DNA of 63,315 bases from an uncultured Pelagibacteraceae bacterium (lineage in GTDB: Bacteria; Pseudomonadota; Alphaproteobacteria; Pelagibacterales; Pelagibacteraceae). Positions 34,327-45,749 of the stretch are shown here, piece after piece. Positions within the stretch are counted from its first letter, which is position 1. Each line of letters opens with the position of its first letter. Location: NCBI GenBank assembly GCA_902520685.1, contig CABYPE010000004.1:1-63315 (forward strand), given 5' to 3'. A model generated the notes under the pieces. That model was given only the letters and a program-made list of their open reading frames with translations, had not been told where the DNA came from and searched no databases. The translations under genes and the position numbers were made by a program.

Positions 34327-35883
34327 ATGTTATATTTTTCTAAGTTAAGAATAATATTCATTTCAATAATTTGTTTATTTTTTATTATAATTGCATCAAA
34401 TAATCTCCTAACTCCAAATAATAAGTTTATTGATAAAAAGATTAATCTTGGTTTAGATTTACAAGGTGGATCTTATCTTTTGCTAGAAATAGATAATTCA
34501 CCAGTAATTGAACAAAAACTTCAAAATATATCAACTTTAATTAGAACTTATTTTAAGGAAAAAGGTATTCGAATTGGGAACTTAAATTTAACAAATAACA
34601 AAATAAGATTTTCTGTTAACGAAGAATTTAAACAGAAAGTTATTGATGAATTTCAAAATGAAAATAGTGATATAAATCCTTATTATCCAAGATTTAAGTC
34701 TCATCAATTAAATATAACAGATAAAGGTAATCAGTTAGAGCTGAATTTTTCTAAACAAGGGATTGTTGAGTTAAAAACTTCATCTCAAGACCAAGCTTTA
34801 GAAATAGTTAGAAGAAGAATTGATGAAATTGGTACAAACGAACCAAACATTCTTAAAAGAGGCAATGATCGTATTTTAGTAGAGTTACCTGGTTTAGATG
34901 ATCCGATGAGAATTAAATCTTTATTAGGTAAAACTGCAAATCTAACTTTCCGTTTTGTGTCAAATGATGATCAAGATTCTTTTGGTGTAGAAAAAATTCA
35001 ATATGAAGATGGATCGAATGAAGACTTTGTTAGTAAAAGAATTATTTTGAGTGGTGACAATCTATTAGATGCTCAACCAAGAATGAATAATCAAACCAAT
35101 GAAACTGTTGTATCATTTACATTAGACAGAGTAGGCGCAAAAAGATTTGGAAAAGCAACATCTTCAAATATCGGAAGACAATTAGCAATTATTTTGGATG
35201 GAAAAATTATTAGTGCTCCAGTTATTAGAGACACTATTGCAAGTGGTAGTGGTCAAATAAGTGGAGGGTTCACATTTCAATCTGCAACAGATTTAGCTTT
35301 ACTTTTAAGATCTGGTGCATTGCCAGCACCCCTGAATATCATTGAAGAGAGAACTGTTGGTCCAGATTTAGGCCAAGATTCTATTGATGCAGGAATGATT
35401 GCCTTAGCTATTGGTTTTATACTTGTTATAATTTATATGTTTATAAAATATAAAATATTTGGTTTAATTACGAATATTACCCTCGTAGCCAATCTTTTAA
35501 TTCTTATAGGTATCCTAACTCTTTTTGAAGCTACATTAACATTACCAGGTATAGCTGGAATTATCCTAACTGTAGGAATGGCTGTTGATGCGAATGTTCT
35601 AATATTTGAGAGAATTAAAGAAGAACTCAAAAATGAAAAAAATAATATTATTGCTTTTGATAGTGGATATACTAAATCGAGAACTGCAATTTTAGATGCT
35701 AACATAACTACATTATTAGCAGCTACAATTCTTTTTTTTATGGGATCAGGGCCTATAAAAGGTTTTTCAGTTACTTTAGGTGTCGGAATTTTCACAACAT
35801 TATTCTCTGTTTATTTTATAGCAAGATTATTTACAGCGATTTATGTTTCTAAAAATAGAGATAAAGAGGCTTTAATTTTATGA
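34327..35883 (+). CDS. secD: Protein translocase subunit SecD
   Basis: Proton-driven RND-type partner that helps pull secreted proteins across the membrane. It has 518 residues with an N-terminal helix, then NLGLDLQGGSYLLLEID, a periplasmic domain with RRRIDEIGTNEPNI and VELPGLDDP, and a C-terminal six-helix part with RSGALPAPLNIIEERTVGP and GMAVDANVLIFERIKEEL. It is shorter than E. coli SecD (about 615) in the periplasmic region. It overlaps secF by 4 bases. Confidence 0.97.
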   Translation: MLYFSKLRIIFISIICLFFIIIASNNLLTPNNKFIDKKINLGLDLQGGSYLLLEIDNSPVIEQKLQNISTLIRTYFKEKGIRIGNLNLTNNKIRFSVNEEFKQKVIDEFQNENSDINPYYPRFKSHQLNITDKGNQLELNFSKQGIVELKTSSQDQALEIVRRRIDEIGTNEPNILKRGNDRILVELPGLDDPMRIKSLLGKTANLTFRFVSNDDQDSFGVEKIQYEDGSNEDFVSKRIILSGDNLLDAQPRMNNQTNETVVSFTLDRVGAKRFGKATSSNIGRQLAIILDGKIISAPVIRDTIASGSGQISGGFTFQSATDLALLLRSGALPAPLNIIEERTVGPDLGQDSIDAGMIALAIGFILVIIYMFIKYKIFGLITNITLVANLLILIGILTLFEATLTLPGIAGIILTVGMAVDANVLIFERIKEELKNEKNNIIAFDSGYTKSRTAILDANITTLLAATILFFMGSGPIKGFSVTLGVGIFTTLFSVYFIARLFTAIYVSKNRDKEALIL

Positions 35884-36767
35884 TTAAATTCAATAAATTT
35901 TATACACAATTTAATATCGTATCTTTAATTTTGGTAATTGTTTCGCTAGTTTTTCTTACCTTTAAAGGTTTAAATTTTGGTATTGATTTTAAAGGAGGGA
36001 CTTTAATTGAGTTAAGATCTACAGATGACAAAATAAACGTATCTAGCTTAAGGGATAATCTAAATCAAATAGATCTTGGTGATGTATCGGTTAAAAAATT
36101 TGGAAATGATCAAGATTATCTAATCAAATTTGAAAATAAAGATAATAAAAAAGATATAATTGATGAAATAAAATCTAATTTAGACAAGTCTTTTGGAAAT
36201 AACTTTGATTTTAGAAGAGTTGAAAATGTTGGACCCAAAGTAAGTGCGGAATTATTAAGATCAGGAATTATAGCTATTAGTGTTTCATTAGCTATCATGT
36301 TAATTTATATTTGGATTAGATTTGAATGGCAATTTAGCCTAGGTGCGATTGTTGCATTATTTCATGATGTTATAATTACTCTAGGTCTATTTTCATTATT
36401 AAATTTGGAAATTAACTTATCAATTATTGCAGCTGTTTTAACAATAGTAGGTTACTCAATGAACGATACAGTTGTTATATTTGATAGAGTTAGAGAAAAT
36501 TTAAAAAAATATTCTGATATTAAAATTTATGAATTAACAAACATTTCTATCAATGAAACATTATCAAGAACCTTGATTACTTCTGTAACAACTCTATTAG
36601 CATTATTCTCTATATTTTTTTTTGGTGGAGAAATACTTAAAGGTTTTTCTCTTGCAATGATCTTTGGAGTAGTTTTTGGAACTTATTCCTCTATATACAT
36701 TGCTAATACAATTTTAGTAAGGCTAAATGTTTCGCAAAAAACAATTTTAAAAGAAGATAAAGATTAA
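35880..36767 (+). CDS. secF: Protein translocase subunit SecF
   Basis: Partner of SecD, 295 residues. Features are GLNFGIDFKGGTLIELRS near the N-terminus, VENVGPKVSAELLRSG, VGYSMNDTVVIFDRVRENL and TLSRTLITSVTTLLALFSIF. Gene order yajC-secD-secF is complete. Its stop overlaps the convergent PuuD-like gene by 4 bases. Confidence 0.97.
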   Translation: MIKFNKFYTQFNIVSLILVIVSLVFLTFKGLNFGIDFKGGTLIELRSTDDKINVSSLRDNLNQIDLGDVSVKKFGNDQDYLIKFENKDNKKDIIDEIKSNLDKSFGNNFDFRRVENVGPKVSAELLRSGIIAISVSLAIMLIYIWIRFEWQFSLGAIVALFHDVIITLGLFSLLNLEINLSIIAAVLTIVGYSMNDTVVIFDRVRENLKKYSDIKIYELTNISINETLSRTLITSVTTLLALFSIFFFGGEILKGFSLAMIFGVVFGTYSSIYIANTILVRLNVSQKTILKEDKD

Positions 36768-37366
36768 TATAAGTTTTGAGCTGCTACCATTGAAAGTAAC
36801 ATAGGTAGAGATAATAAAGTATTTGTTCTCGAAAACAACATTGCTGTTTTTGCTGATTTAGCTTTTAGATCTGGGTCACAATCAACAATACCCAAAGCTT
36901 TTTTTTGGTTAGGCCAAATTACAAACCAAACATTAAATGCCATAATTACTCCTAGCCACATACCAATTCCTATCGCTGTGTGTTTTGGTACACCTGAACT
37001 AATACTTAGTGTCATTGCATCATGAAGGTATCCATTTAACCAAGCAAGAATAAGTCCTGATAAAATTGTAAGTGCTGCTGCCCATCTGAAGTAAAAAAGT
37101 GCTGCAGGAGCTATTACTTTGCCAATAGCTGGTTTTTGCTCGTCAGGAATTTTTGCCATGTTTGGAATTTGAACAAAGTTAAAGTACCAGAGCAATCCTA
37201 TCCACATTATAGCAACTACAACATGTGCAAATCTAGTTATCCAGCTCCAAAAAGATCTATCAAAACTAAAACCATCGTTTTGATAAAATAAGCCAAGAAA
37301 TATGATTATAGCCAACAATAAAGAAGCATGAATTGTTTTAGAAAGTGATGAAAGCAAATTGCTCAT
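36764..37366 (-). CDS. PuuD-like (urate hydroxylase N-terminal domain) membrane protein
   Basis: 200 residues with about five hydrophobic segments. It matches the membrane domain of the PuuD / Urate_ox_N group: WITRFAHVVVAIMWIGLLWY, FNFVQIPNMAKIP, FFRWAAALTILSG-like and LFSRTNTLLSLPMLLSM. Conserved histidines (RFAHVV, PKHTAIG) could bind haem. Full PuuD proteins carry a C-terminal cytochrome c domain; no CXXCH is present here, so calling it a urate hydroxylase is not justified. It is convergent with secF. Confidence 0.78.
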   Translation of the reverse strand: MSNLLSSLSKTIHASLLLAIIIFLGLFYQNDGFSFDRSFWSWITRFAHVVVAIMWIGLLWYFNFVQIPNMAKIPDEQKPAIGKVIAPAALFYFRWAAALTILSGLILAWLNGYLHDAMTLSISSGVPKHTAIGIGMWLGVIMAFNVWFVIWPNQKKALGIVDCDPDLKAKSAKTAMLFSRTNTLLSLPMLLSMVAAQNLY

Positions 37367-37410
37367 AACTATTATTGTATACTATTTAAAGCTTAATAAA
37401 AAATTTTTTT

Positions 37411-40266
37411 TTATTTTAAAAGAGATTTTAAAAATTTTCCCGTATAACTGCTGTCAATTTTACAAATTTCTTCTGGTTTTCCCTCTGCGATAATTTTTCC
37501 ACCTTTCACACCACCCTCTGGACCCATATCAACAATATAATCTGCTGTTTTAATAACATCTAAATTATGCTCAATGACTACAACAGTATTTCCTAAAGCT
37601 ACAAAAGTATGAAGTATTTCAAGTAATTTTTTAATATCATGCTGATGTAAACCAGTTGTTGGTTCATCTAGTATATACATTGTTCGTCCGGTAGATCTTT
37701 TAGATAATTCTTTAGCTAATTTAATTCTTTGAGCTTCACCTCCAGACAAAGTGGTAGCTTGTTGTCCTATCTTTATATATCCTAATCCAACTTTTTTCAA
37801 TGTTAAAAGCTTAGATTTAATATTAGATATATTTTCAAAATAATCACAACCTTCATCAACAGTCATATCAAGTACATCTGCAATACTTTTATCTTTAAAT
37901 TTAATTTCTAGAGTTTCACGATTATATCTTGTGCCTTTACACTCATCACATTGGATATAAACGTCAGGCAAGAAATGCATTTCATAAGTTATAACACCAT
38001 CTCCTTCACAAGCTTCACATCTTCCACCTTTTACATTAAATGAAAACCTTCCTGGCTTATAACCTCTAGTTTTTGATTCTGGTAATGCAGTAAACCAATC
38101 TCTTATTGGACCAAATGCACCAGTATAAGTAGCTGGGTTTGATCTTGGAGTTCTCCCAATGGGTGACTGGTCTATATCAATAATTTTATCTACTAATTCT
38201 GTTCCTTTGAAACCCTTAAAAGGTTTTGGAATTTTACGAGATTTGTTGTTGTTTAAAGTTAAATTTAGAGCATTATAAAGTGTTTGTAGGATGAGTGTTG
38301 ATTTGCCAGAACCAGACACCCCTGTAACACAAGTTAAGCTTCCAAGTGGTATTTTTAAATTTACGTTATCTAAATTATTTCCAGTCGCTCCAGTAATTTC
38401 TAAAAACCTTCCATTTTTTGCTAGTCTTCTTTTTGATGGAACATTAATTTTTAGTCTATTAGATAAATACTTTCCTGTAATACTATCTTTATTATCACAA
38501 ATTTCCTTAAAAGTTCCTTGAACTATAACTTCGCCTCCTTTGTTTCCTGCTTCTGGTCCAAGATCAATTATATGATCGGCATTTTCCATTGTCTCAGTAT
38601 CATGCTCTACTACAATTACTGTGTTACCCAAATCCCTCAATCTTTTAAGAGCACTAATTAATTTAACATTATCTTTTTGATGAAGTCCTATAGAAGGCTC
38701 ATCAAGAACATATAGGACACCTGTTAAACCTGATCCAATTTGAGAAGCTAACCTTATTCTTTGAGCTTCACCACCAGATAAAGTTCCAGATTCTCTTGAT
38801 AAAGTTAAATAATCCAAACCTACATTTAATAAAAAATTTAGTCTTTCATTAATTTCTTTTAAAATATGTTCAGCAATTTTAATTTGTCTTTTATCTAAAT
38901 TTTTGACTAAATTTTTGAACCAATCAGCTGCATCAAGAATAGATTTTTCAGCAACTTCACTTATATGAAGTCCATCAATTTTGACACATAAAGCTTCATC
39001 TTTGAGTCTGTAACCATTACATCTTTCACATTTTGTATCTGATTGGTATTGTGCAATTTCCTCTCTTTTCCAATCACTATCAGTTTCTAAATATCTTCTT
39101 TCAAGATTATTAATTACTCCTTCAAAAGTTTTTTTATGAGAATATTTTTCATAACCATCATCATATGTAAATTTAATTTCTTCATTATCAGAACCATAAA
39201 GAATTATATCCTTAATTTTTTTTGATAATTTGTTCCACCTATCTTCAAGAGAAAAATTGTAGTGTTTAGCTAAAGAAGATAATGTTTGTGCGTAATATAG
39301 TGTGGTAGTTTTAGACCATGGTTCTATTGCACCATCAGCAATACTTTTTTTTTCGTTAGGAATTACTAAATTTGGATCAACATTTAATTTTATCCCTATA
39401 CCCTCACATTCTTCACAAGCTCCAAAAGGACTATTAAAAGAAAAAAGTCTTGGTTCAATTTCTTCAATTGTGAAGCCACTTTCTGGGCATGCAAATTTTG
39501 TAGAGAAAATCAATTTTTGAATTTTTCTAAATTTTTTTGGCAATGTTTCATCTTCATATTCAACAAATATTAAACCATTTGCTAAATTGACTGCAGTCTC
39601 TATACTTTCAGCTAATCTATTTCCTAAAGAAGAATTTAGAATAATTCTATCAACTAAGATTGAAATATCATGTTTTACCTTTTTATTAAGCTCAGGTGCA
39701 TTTTCAATTTCATATAATTTTTCGTCAATTTTAATTTTTCTAAAACCTCTTTTTTTAAAATTTAAAATTTCTTTTTTGTATTCACCTTTTCTGCCTCTTA
39801 CAACAGGTGCATATAAATATATTGTTGATTTTTTTGGTAATTCTTTAATCTTATCTACAATTTGAGTAATTGTTTGTGATGTAATTGGTTTTCCTGTAAA
39901 AGGTGAAAAAGGTATACCAGCTCTGGCGTATAAGACTCTCATATAATCATATACTTCTGTTACTGTGGCAACAGTTGATCTTGGGTTTTTTGATGTATTT
40001 TTTTGTTCTATTGAAATAGCTGGACTAAGACCTTCTATAAGGTCAACATTCGGTTTTTTCATTTTATCTAAGAATTGTCTTGCATATGCTGATAAACTCT
40101 CAACATATCTTCTTTGCCCCTCAGCATAAACTGTATCAAAAGCTAAAGAAGATTTTCCAGACCCTGATAAGCCAGTGATGACTACAAATTTATCTTTTGG
40201 TATCTCAAGAGAAACATTTTTTAAATTATGCTCTTTAGCACCCTTAATAACTATCTTTTTAATCAT
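37411..40266 (-). CDS. uvrA: Excinuclease ABC subunit A
   Basis: DNA damage sensor of nucleotide excision repair, 951 residues. Two ABC ATPase modules are present: [20 protein letters not shown] near the N-terminus and [19 protein letters not shown] in the second half, each with an LSGGEAQRI(R/K)LA signature. Two zinc-binding modules are visible (ACPESG...GACEECEG and CEACEGDG...QCDECKG). It is divergent from ssb across 90 bases, a common SOS-type arrangement, although I saw no LexA box. Confidence 0.98.
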   Translation of the reverse strand: MIKKIVIKGAKEHNLKNVSLEIPKDKFVVITGLSGSGKSSLAFDTVYAEGQRRYVESLSAYARQFLDKMKKPNVDLIEGLSPAISIEQKNTSKNPRSTVATVTEVYDYMRVLYARAGIPFSPFTGKPITSQTITQIVDKIKELPKKSTIYLYAPVVRGRKGEYKKEILNFKKRGFRKIKIDEKLYEIENAPELNKKVKHDISILVDRIILNSSLGNRLAESIETAVNLANGLIFVEYEDETLPKKFRKIQKLIFSTKFACPESGFTIEEIEPRLFSFNSPFGACEECEGIGIKLNVDPNLVIPNEKKSIADGAIEPWSKTTTLYYAQTLSSLAKHYNFSLEDRWNKLSKKIKDIILYGSDNEEIKFTYDDGYEKYSHKKTFEGVINNLERRYLETDSDWKREEIAQYQSDTKCERCNGYRLKDEALCVKIDGLHISEVAEKSILDAADWFKNLVKNLDKRQIKIAEHILKEINERLNFLLNVGLDYLTLSRESGTLSGGEAQRIRLASQIGSGLTGVLYVLDEPSIGLHQKDNVKLISALKRLRDLGNTVIVVEHDTETMENADHIIDLGPEAGNKGGEVIVQGTFKEICDNKDSITGKYLSNRLKINVPSKRRLAKNGRFLEITGATGNNLDNVNLKIPLGSLTCVTGVSGSGKSTLILQTLYNALNLTLNNNKSRKIPKPFKGFKGTELVDKIIDIDQSPIGRTPRSNPATYTGAFGPIRDWFTALPESKTRGYKPGRFSFNVKGGRCEACEGDGVITYEMHFLPDVYIQCDECKGTRYNRETLEIKFKDKSIADVLDMTVDEGCDYFENISNIKSKLLTLKKVGLGYIKIGQQATTLSGGEAQRIKLAKELSKRSTGRTMYILDEPTTGLHQHDIKKLLEILHTFVALGNTVVVIEHNLDVIKTADYIVDMGPEGGVKGGKIIAEGKPEEICKIDSSYTGKFLKSLLK

Positions 40267-40356
40267 AAATTTTCTTGCTATGGATTAATATAATTAATAT
40301 TCAGAGCAATATGTGGTATAAATTTAAATTAATTAACAATCAAATTTTAAAATATT

Positions 40357-40812
40357 ATGGCTGGAAGTTTAAATAAAGTTCTTTTAATAGGTCGATTAGG
40401 CGCAGATCCTGAGATCAAACAAATGGTAAATGGCAAAAGTGTTGCTAGACTTAGCCTTGCAACAAGCCAATCTTGGAAAGATAAAAACACAGGTGAAAAA
40501 AAAGAAAAAACAGAATGGCATCGAATTGTTGTATTTAATGAAGGCTTGGTAAATGTTGTTCAGCAATATTTGAAAAAAGGTGCTCAAATTTATGTAGAAG
40601 GACAACTTACTACTAGAAAATGGAAAGATGAACAATCTGGTCAAGACAAGTATTCAACTGAAATAGTTATTCAAGGTTATAATTCCTCTCTTACAATGTT
40701 AGGTGGTGGAAATTCAGGAGGTGGCATACAATATGATAATAACCAATCTTCAAATGCGCCTGATGATACTTCTCAAGTATCAAATGACATGGATGATGAA
40801 ATTCCATTTTAA
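40357..40812 (+). CDS. ssb: Single-stranded DNA-binding protein
   Basis: 151 residues. It has an OB-fold start ([20 protein letters not shown]), [20 protein letters not shown] and [20 protein letters not shown], then a Gly/Asn/Ser linker and the conserved acidic tip DDEIPF that recruits partner proteins. It is followed 5 bases later by gyrA and is divergent from uvrA. Confidence 0.97.
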   Translation: MAGSLNKVLLIGRLGADPEIKQMVNGKSVARLSLATSQSWKDKNTGEKKEKTEWHRIVVFNEGLVNVVQQYLKKGAQIYVEGQLTTRKWKDEQSGQDKYSTEIVIQGYNSSLTMLGGGNSGGGIQYDNNQSSNAPDDTSQVSNDMDDEIPF

Positions 40813-40817
40813 TTTTC

Positions 40818-43397
40818 ATGGAAAAGACAGACATTTTAAAAGATAAAAACATAAAACTCATTTCAATGCATGATGAGATGAGCTCATCATATCTTTCATA
40901 TGCTATGAGTGTAATTGTTAGCAGAGCTCTACCTGACGTAAGAGATGGACTTAAACCAGTTCATAGAAGAATACTTTATGCAATGTATAAAGGTGGATAT
41001 GATTGGTCTAAGCAATTCAGAAAATCTGCAAGGATTGTAGGAGATGTTATAGGTAAATATCATCCTCACGGCGATCAATCTGTTTATGATGCTTTAGTCA
41101 GAATGGTTCAGGATTTTTCAATGAGTCTTCCACTTGTTGAAGGTCAAGGTAACTTTGGATCAATTGATGGTGATCCTGCTGCAGCTATGAGATATACAGA
41201 AACACGACTTTCAAAAGTTTCTCAATTTTTAATAGATGACATTGAAAAAAATACAGTTGAATTTAAAAGTAACTATGATGAAACAGAAAAAGAACCAACT
41301 GTTTTACCATCACAATATCCTAACTTACTTGTGAATGGAGCTGGTGGAATTGCAGTTGGGATGGCCACAAGTATTCCACCTCATAATTTAGGTGAAATTA
41401 TAGAAGGAACTTTAGCTCTTATAGAAAACAAAGACATTAAGATTAGAGAATTAATGAAACATATACCAGGACCAGATTTTCCTACGGGTGGTGTTATTAT
41501 TGGTAAAGATATAATCAAACAGGGCTATAACAAAGGTAGAGGATCATTCAAAATTAGAGGTGAGATTACAATAGAAGCGCAAAAAAATGGACGTGAAAGG
41601 CTTGTTATAAACTCAATTCCCTATCAAGTTAATAAATCAGTTTTAAATGAAAAAATTGCTCAACTTGTCAGAGAAAAAAAAATAGAAGGTATTAAAGATA
41701 TTCGTGATGAGTCAAATAGAGAAGGAATTAGAGTTTCTATTGATCTTAGAACTGGTGTAGAGCCAGAAACAGTTAAGAGACAACTTTATAAAAATACTCA
41801 AATTGAAAGCTCATTTGGTTTTAACACTTTAGCTATCGTCGATGGCAAACCTAAAACTTGCAATCTTAAAGATTTTTTAGAAAACTTTCTTACCTTTAGA
41901 GAAGATGTAGTTATTAAAAAAACTAAGTTCGATTTAAATAAAGCTGAAGAGAGAGCTCATATTTTAATTGGATTGTCAGTTTCTGTTGAAAATTTAGATA
42001 AAGTAATCAAAATTATTAGAAACTCAAAAACACCTGATGATGCTAAAAAATCAATCTTAAATACTAAATGGAAAATTAACAAATCACAAAAAATGATTTC
42101 TTTAGTTGAGGGAAAAAAATCAAAAAATACTTATACATTGTCAGAACCACAAGTCGTGGCAATTTTAGAGTTAAGATTGCAAAAATTAACTGCTCTTGGA
42201 ATTAACGAAATTGAATTAGAAATAAAAAAATTAGCCGAATTAATATTAAAATTTAAGAAAATTATTTCATCAAAAAAAGAATTGTATAAAGTTATTAGTG
42301 AAGAGCTAAAAAATATTAAAGATAAATTTTCTGTTCCTAGAAGAACCAAGATTATTGATGCTGTATTGAATTATGATATTGAAGAAACTATTCAAAAACA
42401 ATCTGTTTTGATTACTGTAACTCTCCAAGGATACATAAAGCGTGGTTCCTTAGATAGAGTTAAAACTCAAAAAAGAGGTGGTAAGGGTAAAACTGGCATT
42501 ACAACTAGAAATGAAGATTCTGTAATACAAACATTATCTGTTGATACTCACACTTCTGTTCTATTTTTTTCAACAGAGGGTCTTGTTTATAGAATTAAAG
42601 CTTGGAAAATCCCTGAGGGCTCTTCCTCATCTAAAGGTAAATCCTTGTTTAATATTTTGCCATTAAAAAATCATCAATCTATTAGTTCAATAATGCCTTT
42701 TCCAGAAAATGATGAGAACTTGAATAACTATCAAATTATATTTGCGACAGCCAAGGGTAAAGTAAGAAAAAATAGTTTAGATGACTTTGCTTCAATAAAT
42801 ACATCAGGTAAAATTGCAATGAAACTAGATAATAACGATAGAATTGTTGGCGTAAAAATCTGTAAAGAAAATCAAGATGCAATTTTAAGCACTAAATTTG
42901 GCAAGTGTATTAGATTTGAGTCAAAAAAGCTTAGAATTTTTAAAGGGAGATCTTCAAAAGGTATTAAAGGTATTGATCTTGCTTCTAATGATGAAATTGT
43001 TTCTTTATCAATAATTGATAATGATAAAACAAAAAAGAATGGCAAAAAATCAAAAGATGAAAAATCAGAAATAAAAGCTGGTGAAAAATTTATTCTTTCA
43101 ATAACAGAAAATGGTTATGGTAAAAAAACATCTCACCTTGATTATCGTGTTACAAATAGAGGAGGTAAAGGTATTATTGGAATTATAAATTCCCCAAGAA
43201 ATGGAAACATTTCATCATCATTTCCAGTTTTTGATGGGGATGAAATTATGATTTCAACAAATAGAGGAAGAGTAATCAGAGTTGCAGCTAAGGAAATACG
43301 GACAGCAGGAAGAAACACCCAAGGTGTTAGAGTTATAAAATTATCTGGTGATGAAAAAGTTGTATCTGCTATAAAGATTGAAGATAATTTAATTTAA
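40818..43397 (+). CDS. gyrA: DNA gyrase subunit A
   Basis: Breakage-reunion subunit of gyrase, 859 residues. Catalytic Tyr is in [13 protein letters not shown]; the quinolone-region equivalent is [20 protein letters not shown]. The C-terminal beta-pinwheel contains the GyrA box in RGGKGKTGI-type repeats, which supports gyrase over topoisomerase IV. The lysine-rich insert around [19 protein letters not shown] interrupts the last blades. The stop overlaps the coaD start (TTTAATG). Confidence 0.96.
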   Translation: MEKTDILKDKNIKLISMHDEMSSSYLSYAMSVIVSRALPDVRDGLKPVHRRILYAMYKGGYDWSKQFRKSARIVGDVIGKYHPHGDQSVYDALVRMVQDFSMSLPLVEGQGNFGSIDGDPAAAMRYTETRLSKVSQFLIDDIEKNTVEFKSNYDETEKEPTVLPSQYPNLLVNGAGGIAVGMATSIPPHNLGEIIEGTLALIENKDIKIRELMKHIPGPDFPTGGVIIGKDIIKQGYNKGRGSFKIRGEITIEAQKNGRERLVINSIPYQVNKSVLNEKIAQLVREKKIEGIKDIRDESNREGIRVSIDLRTGVEPETVKRQLYKNTQIESSFGFNTLAIVDGKPKTCNLKDFLENFLTFREDVVIKKTKFDLNKAEERAHILIGLSVSVENLDKVIKIIRNSKTPDDAKKSILNTKWKINKSQKMISLVEGKKSKNTYTLSEPQVVAILELRLQKLTALGINEIELEIKKLAELILKFKKIISSKKELYKVISEELKNIKDKFSVPRRTKIIDAVLNYDIEETIQKQSVLITVTLQGYIKRGSLDRVKTQKRGGKGKTGITTRNEDSVIQTLSVDTHTSVLFFSTEGLVYRIKAWKIPEGSSSSKGKSLFNILPLKNHQSISSIMPFPENDENLNNYQIIFATAKGKVRKNSLDDFASINTSGKIAMKLDNNDRIVGVKICKENQDAILSTKFGKCIRFESKKLRIFKGRSSKGIKGIDLASNDEIVSLSIIDNDKTKKNGKKSKDEKSEIKAGEKFILSITENGYGKKTSHLDYRVTNRGGKGIIGIINSPRNGNISSSFPVFDGDEIMISTNRGRVIRVAAKEIRTAGRNTQGVRVIKLSGDEKVVSAIKIEDNLI

Positions 43398-43891
43398 TGT
43401 CCAAAATTGCAATATATCCAGGTACATTTGATCCAATTACATTTGGACATATAGATGTAATTAAAAAATCATTAAAACTATTTGAAAAAGTAATTGTTGC
43501 AGTCTCAGATGTTGAAAACAAAAAATATTTATTTGATGTAGAAGAAAGAATTGAAATTGTAAAGAAAGCTTTATTTTTTGATTTAAAATTAAATAAAAAA
43601 AAAATAATGGTTATTTCTTTTTCATCATTAACAACAGATTTATGTAAGAAATATAAGTCAAATATAATATTACGAGGTTTAAGAGCCGTATCTGATTTTG
43701 AATATGAATTTCAATTAGCTGGAATGAATAGAAAACTTAATAATAATATTGAAACTATTTTTTTAATGTCAGATGTAGAAAATCAAATTATTTCCTCAAG
43801 ATTTGTTAAAGAAATTGTAAAACTAGGTGGTGATATCAAAAAATTTACTACAAAAAGTACTATCAGATCGCTAAAACAAAAATATGAATAA
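43397..43891 (+). CDS. coaD: Phosphopantetheine adenylyltransferase
   Basis: Fourth step of coenzyme A synthesis: 4'-phosphopantetheine plus ATP to dephospho-CoA. It has 164 residues with the nucleotidyltransferase motif YPGTFDPITFGHIDVIKK and the later RGLRAVSDFEYEFQLAGMNR and SSRFVKEIVKLGGDI. It is translationally linked with gyrA (1-base overlap) and the PPIase gene (8-base overlap). Confidence 0.96.
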   Translation: MSKIAIYPGTFDPITFGHIDVIKKSLKLFEKVIVAVSDVENKKYLFDVEERIEIVKKALFFDLKLNKKKIMVISFSSLTTDLCKKYKSNIILRGLRAVSDFEYEFQLAGMNRKLNNNIETIFLMSDVENQIISSRFVKEIVKLGGDIKKFTTKSTIRSLKQKYE

Positions 43892-44444
43892 ATTTTTTTT
43901 AAAAATTATATTTTTATTATTAATAACAACTAACCAATCAATTTCAGAGGAGAAGTTTATGATTTTAAAATTAAAAGATGGAGATGTAAAAATTGAATTA
44001 TTTTCAGATGTTGCACCAAATCATGTGAAAAGAATAAAAGAATTAGCAGATAATGGTAAATATGATAATGTCGTATTTCATAGAGTCATTGATGGATTTA
44101 TGGCTCAAACTGGAGATGTAAAATTTGGAAATTCAAATTCAAATGATTTTGATTTAAAAAGAGCTGGAATGGGTGGATCTGAATTACCAGATCTTAATCA
44201 AGAATTTAACAACCTTCCTCATGATAGAGGCACTCTGTCGATGGCAAGATCTTCAGACCCAAATAGTGCTAACAGTCAATTTTTTATATGTTTCAAGCCT
44301 GCTCCATTTTTAGATAAACAATATACTGTATTTGGAAAAGTGATAGAGGGCATGGAATTTGTTGACAAAATTAAAAAAGGTGATGAAAATCAAAATGGTG
44401 CTGTTTCAGATCCAGATAAAATTATAAGTTTTAAATCTTTGTAA
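43884..44444 (+). CDS. Peptidyl-prolyl cis-trans isomerase, cyclophilin type (exported)
   Basis: 186 residues. An N-terminal signal sequence (FFLKIIFLLLITTNQSISEE) places it in the periplasm. The cyclophilin core has VVFHRVIDGFMAQTGDVKFG, RGTLSMARSSDPNSANSQFF and KQYTVFGKVIEGMEFVDKI. It accelerates proline isomerisation in exported proteins. It sits in the coaD-PPIase-tgt run. Confidence 0.94.
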   Translation: MNKFFLKIIFLLLITTNQSISEEKFMILKLKDGDVKIELFSDVAPNHVKRIKELADNGKYDNVVFHRVIDGFMAQTGDVKFGNSNSNDFDLKRAGMGGSELPDLNQEFNNLPHDRGTLSMARSSDPNSANSQFFICFKPAPFLDKQYTVFGKVIEGMEFVDKIKKGDENQNGAVSDPDKIISFKSL

Positions 44445-44451
44445 TCTTTAA

Positions 44452-45564
44452 ATGGCACTAAAAGATTTTGCCTTTGAAGTTTTAAAAAAAGATAATTATG
44501 CAAGATGTGGGTTAATTATAACTCACAGAGGTAATATTCAAACTCCTGCCTTCATGCCTGTTGGAACCCAAGCTACTGTTAAAGCCTGTCGAATTGAGGA
44601 TATAAAAAAAACAGGCTCAGAAATAATTTTGTCTAATACCTATCATTTAATGATAAGACCTGGTGTTAACCGAATTGAAAGTATTGGTGGTTTACATGAA
44701 TTTATGAATTGTGATTTACCTATTTTGACAGACTCTGGAGGATTTCAAGTAATGTCTTTATCAAAATTGAATAAAATTGATAGAGAAAAGGGTGCAATAT
44801 TTAATTCACATATTGATGGAAAAAAATTTTATTTAAGTCCCGAAGAAAGTATTCGTATTCAATTAGGACTTAATTCAGATATTTTAATGATTATGGATGA
44901 GTGCCCAAAAAATACTAAAGACTATGAGGTCATAAAAAAATCTATGGAATTATCCTTATATTGGGCCAAGAGGTCTAAAAAAGCTTTTGGAAAAAACCCG
45001 CAAAAGGCTCTATTCGGAATTATCCAAGGAGGTTTATTTAAAGACTTAAGATTAAAATCTTTAAATGAACTTATAAAATTAGAATTTGATGGCTATGCTT
45101 TAGGTGGATTAGCTGTGGGTGAAAGTCAAAAAGAAATGTTTAAAGTTTTAGATGATATCAAATCTAAGTTACCAGAAGAAAAACCTCATTATTTAATGGG
45201 TGTTGGAACTCCTTCAGACATATTGGGAGCCGTTAGAAGAGGCATTGATATGTTTGACTGTGTTTTGCCAACAAGATCTGGAAGAACCGGTTTAGCCTTT
45301 ACTTGGGGTGGTAGAATAAATATCAAAAATAATAAATATCAAACGGATAATTCACCTCTTGATCCAGAATGTGACAATTTAAGCTTAAATAAATATTCTA
45401 AAAATTATTTAAACCACTTGTTTAATACCAATGAAATTTTAGCATCTATGCTTTTGTCTCTTCATAACATTAACTTTTATCAAGAATTAATGAGTGCAAT
45501 TCGTCAAAATATTAACAATGGTACTTTTGATGAATTTCATGATAAATACATAAATAAGTTGTAA
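44452..45564 (+). CDS. tgt: Queuine tRNA-ribosyltransferase
   Basis: Exchanges G34 for preQ1 in GUN anticodons. It has 370 residues with MPVGTQATVKACRIEDIKKT, ILTDSGGFQVMSLSKL (substrate-binding Asp), GIIQGGLFKDLR and FDGYALGGLAVGE. The catalytic Asp lies in MFDCVLPTRSGRTG. A C-terminal zinc site is visible as DPECDNLSLNKYSKNYLNHL, giving a shortened CxC-type loop (only one obvious Cys), with a later His. It follows the PPIase gene by 7 bases. Confidence 0.95.
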   Translation: MALKDFAFEVLKKDNYARCGLIITHRGNIQTPAFMPVGTQATVKACRIEDIKKTGSEIILSNTYHLMIRPGVNRIESIGGLHEFMNCDLPILTDSGGFQVMSLSKLNKIDREKGAIFNSHIDGKKFYLSPEESIRIQLGLNSDILMIMDECPKNTKDYEVIKKSMELSLYWAKRSKKAFGKNPQKALFGIIQGGLFKDLRLKSLNELIKLEFDGYALGGLAVGESQKEMFKVLDDIKSKLPEEKPHYLMGVGTPSDILGAVRRGIDMFDCVLPTRSGRTGLAFTWGGRINIKNNKYQTDNSPLDPECDNLSLNKYSKNYLNHLFNTNEILASMLLSLHNINFYQELMSAIRQNINNGTFDEFHDKYINKL

Positions 45565-45590
45565 ATTTACCAAATTTTGAGATTTCTGGT

Positions 45591-45618
45591 TTGAATTATC
45601 AAAAAAATTCTATATATA
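45591..45618 (+). promoter_or_regulatory. Candidate promoter of tRNA-Lys
   Basis: TTGAAT (45591-45596), 16 bases, TATATA (45613-45618), placing transcription start about 17 bases before the mature tRNA-Lys. The gap between tgt and the tRNA holds nothing else obvious. Confidence 0.45.
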
Positions 45619-45641
45619 CAATTTTCATTCAATAATGAAGT

Positions 45642-45717
<76 letters not shown>

Positions 45718-45749
45718 AGAAGACAGTAATGTATCAAGAGAAAAGTCTT

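Noticed and set aside
38291-39865. Plus-strand ORFs of 72-92 aa inside uvrA
   Set aside because: Antisense shadows of a clearly conserved uvrA coding sequence; no family resemblance.
40267-40356. LexA/SOS box between uvrA and ssb
   Set aside because: I looked for the alphaproteobacterial GTTC-N7-GTTC (or GAAC-N7-GAAC) type site and found none in the 90-base gap.
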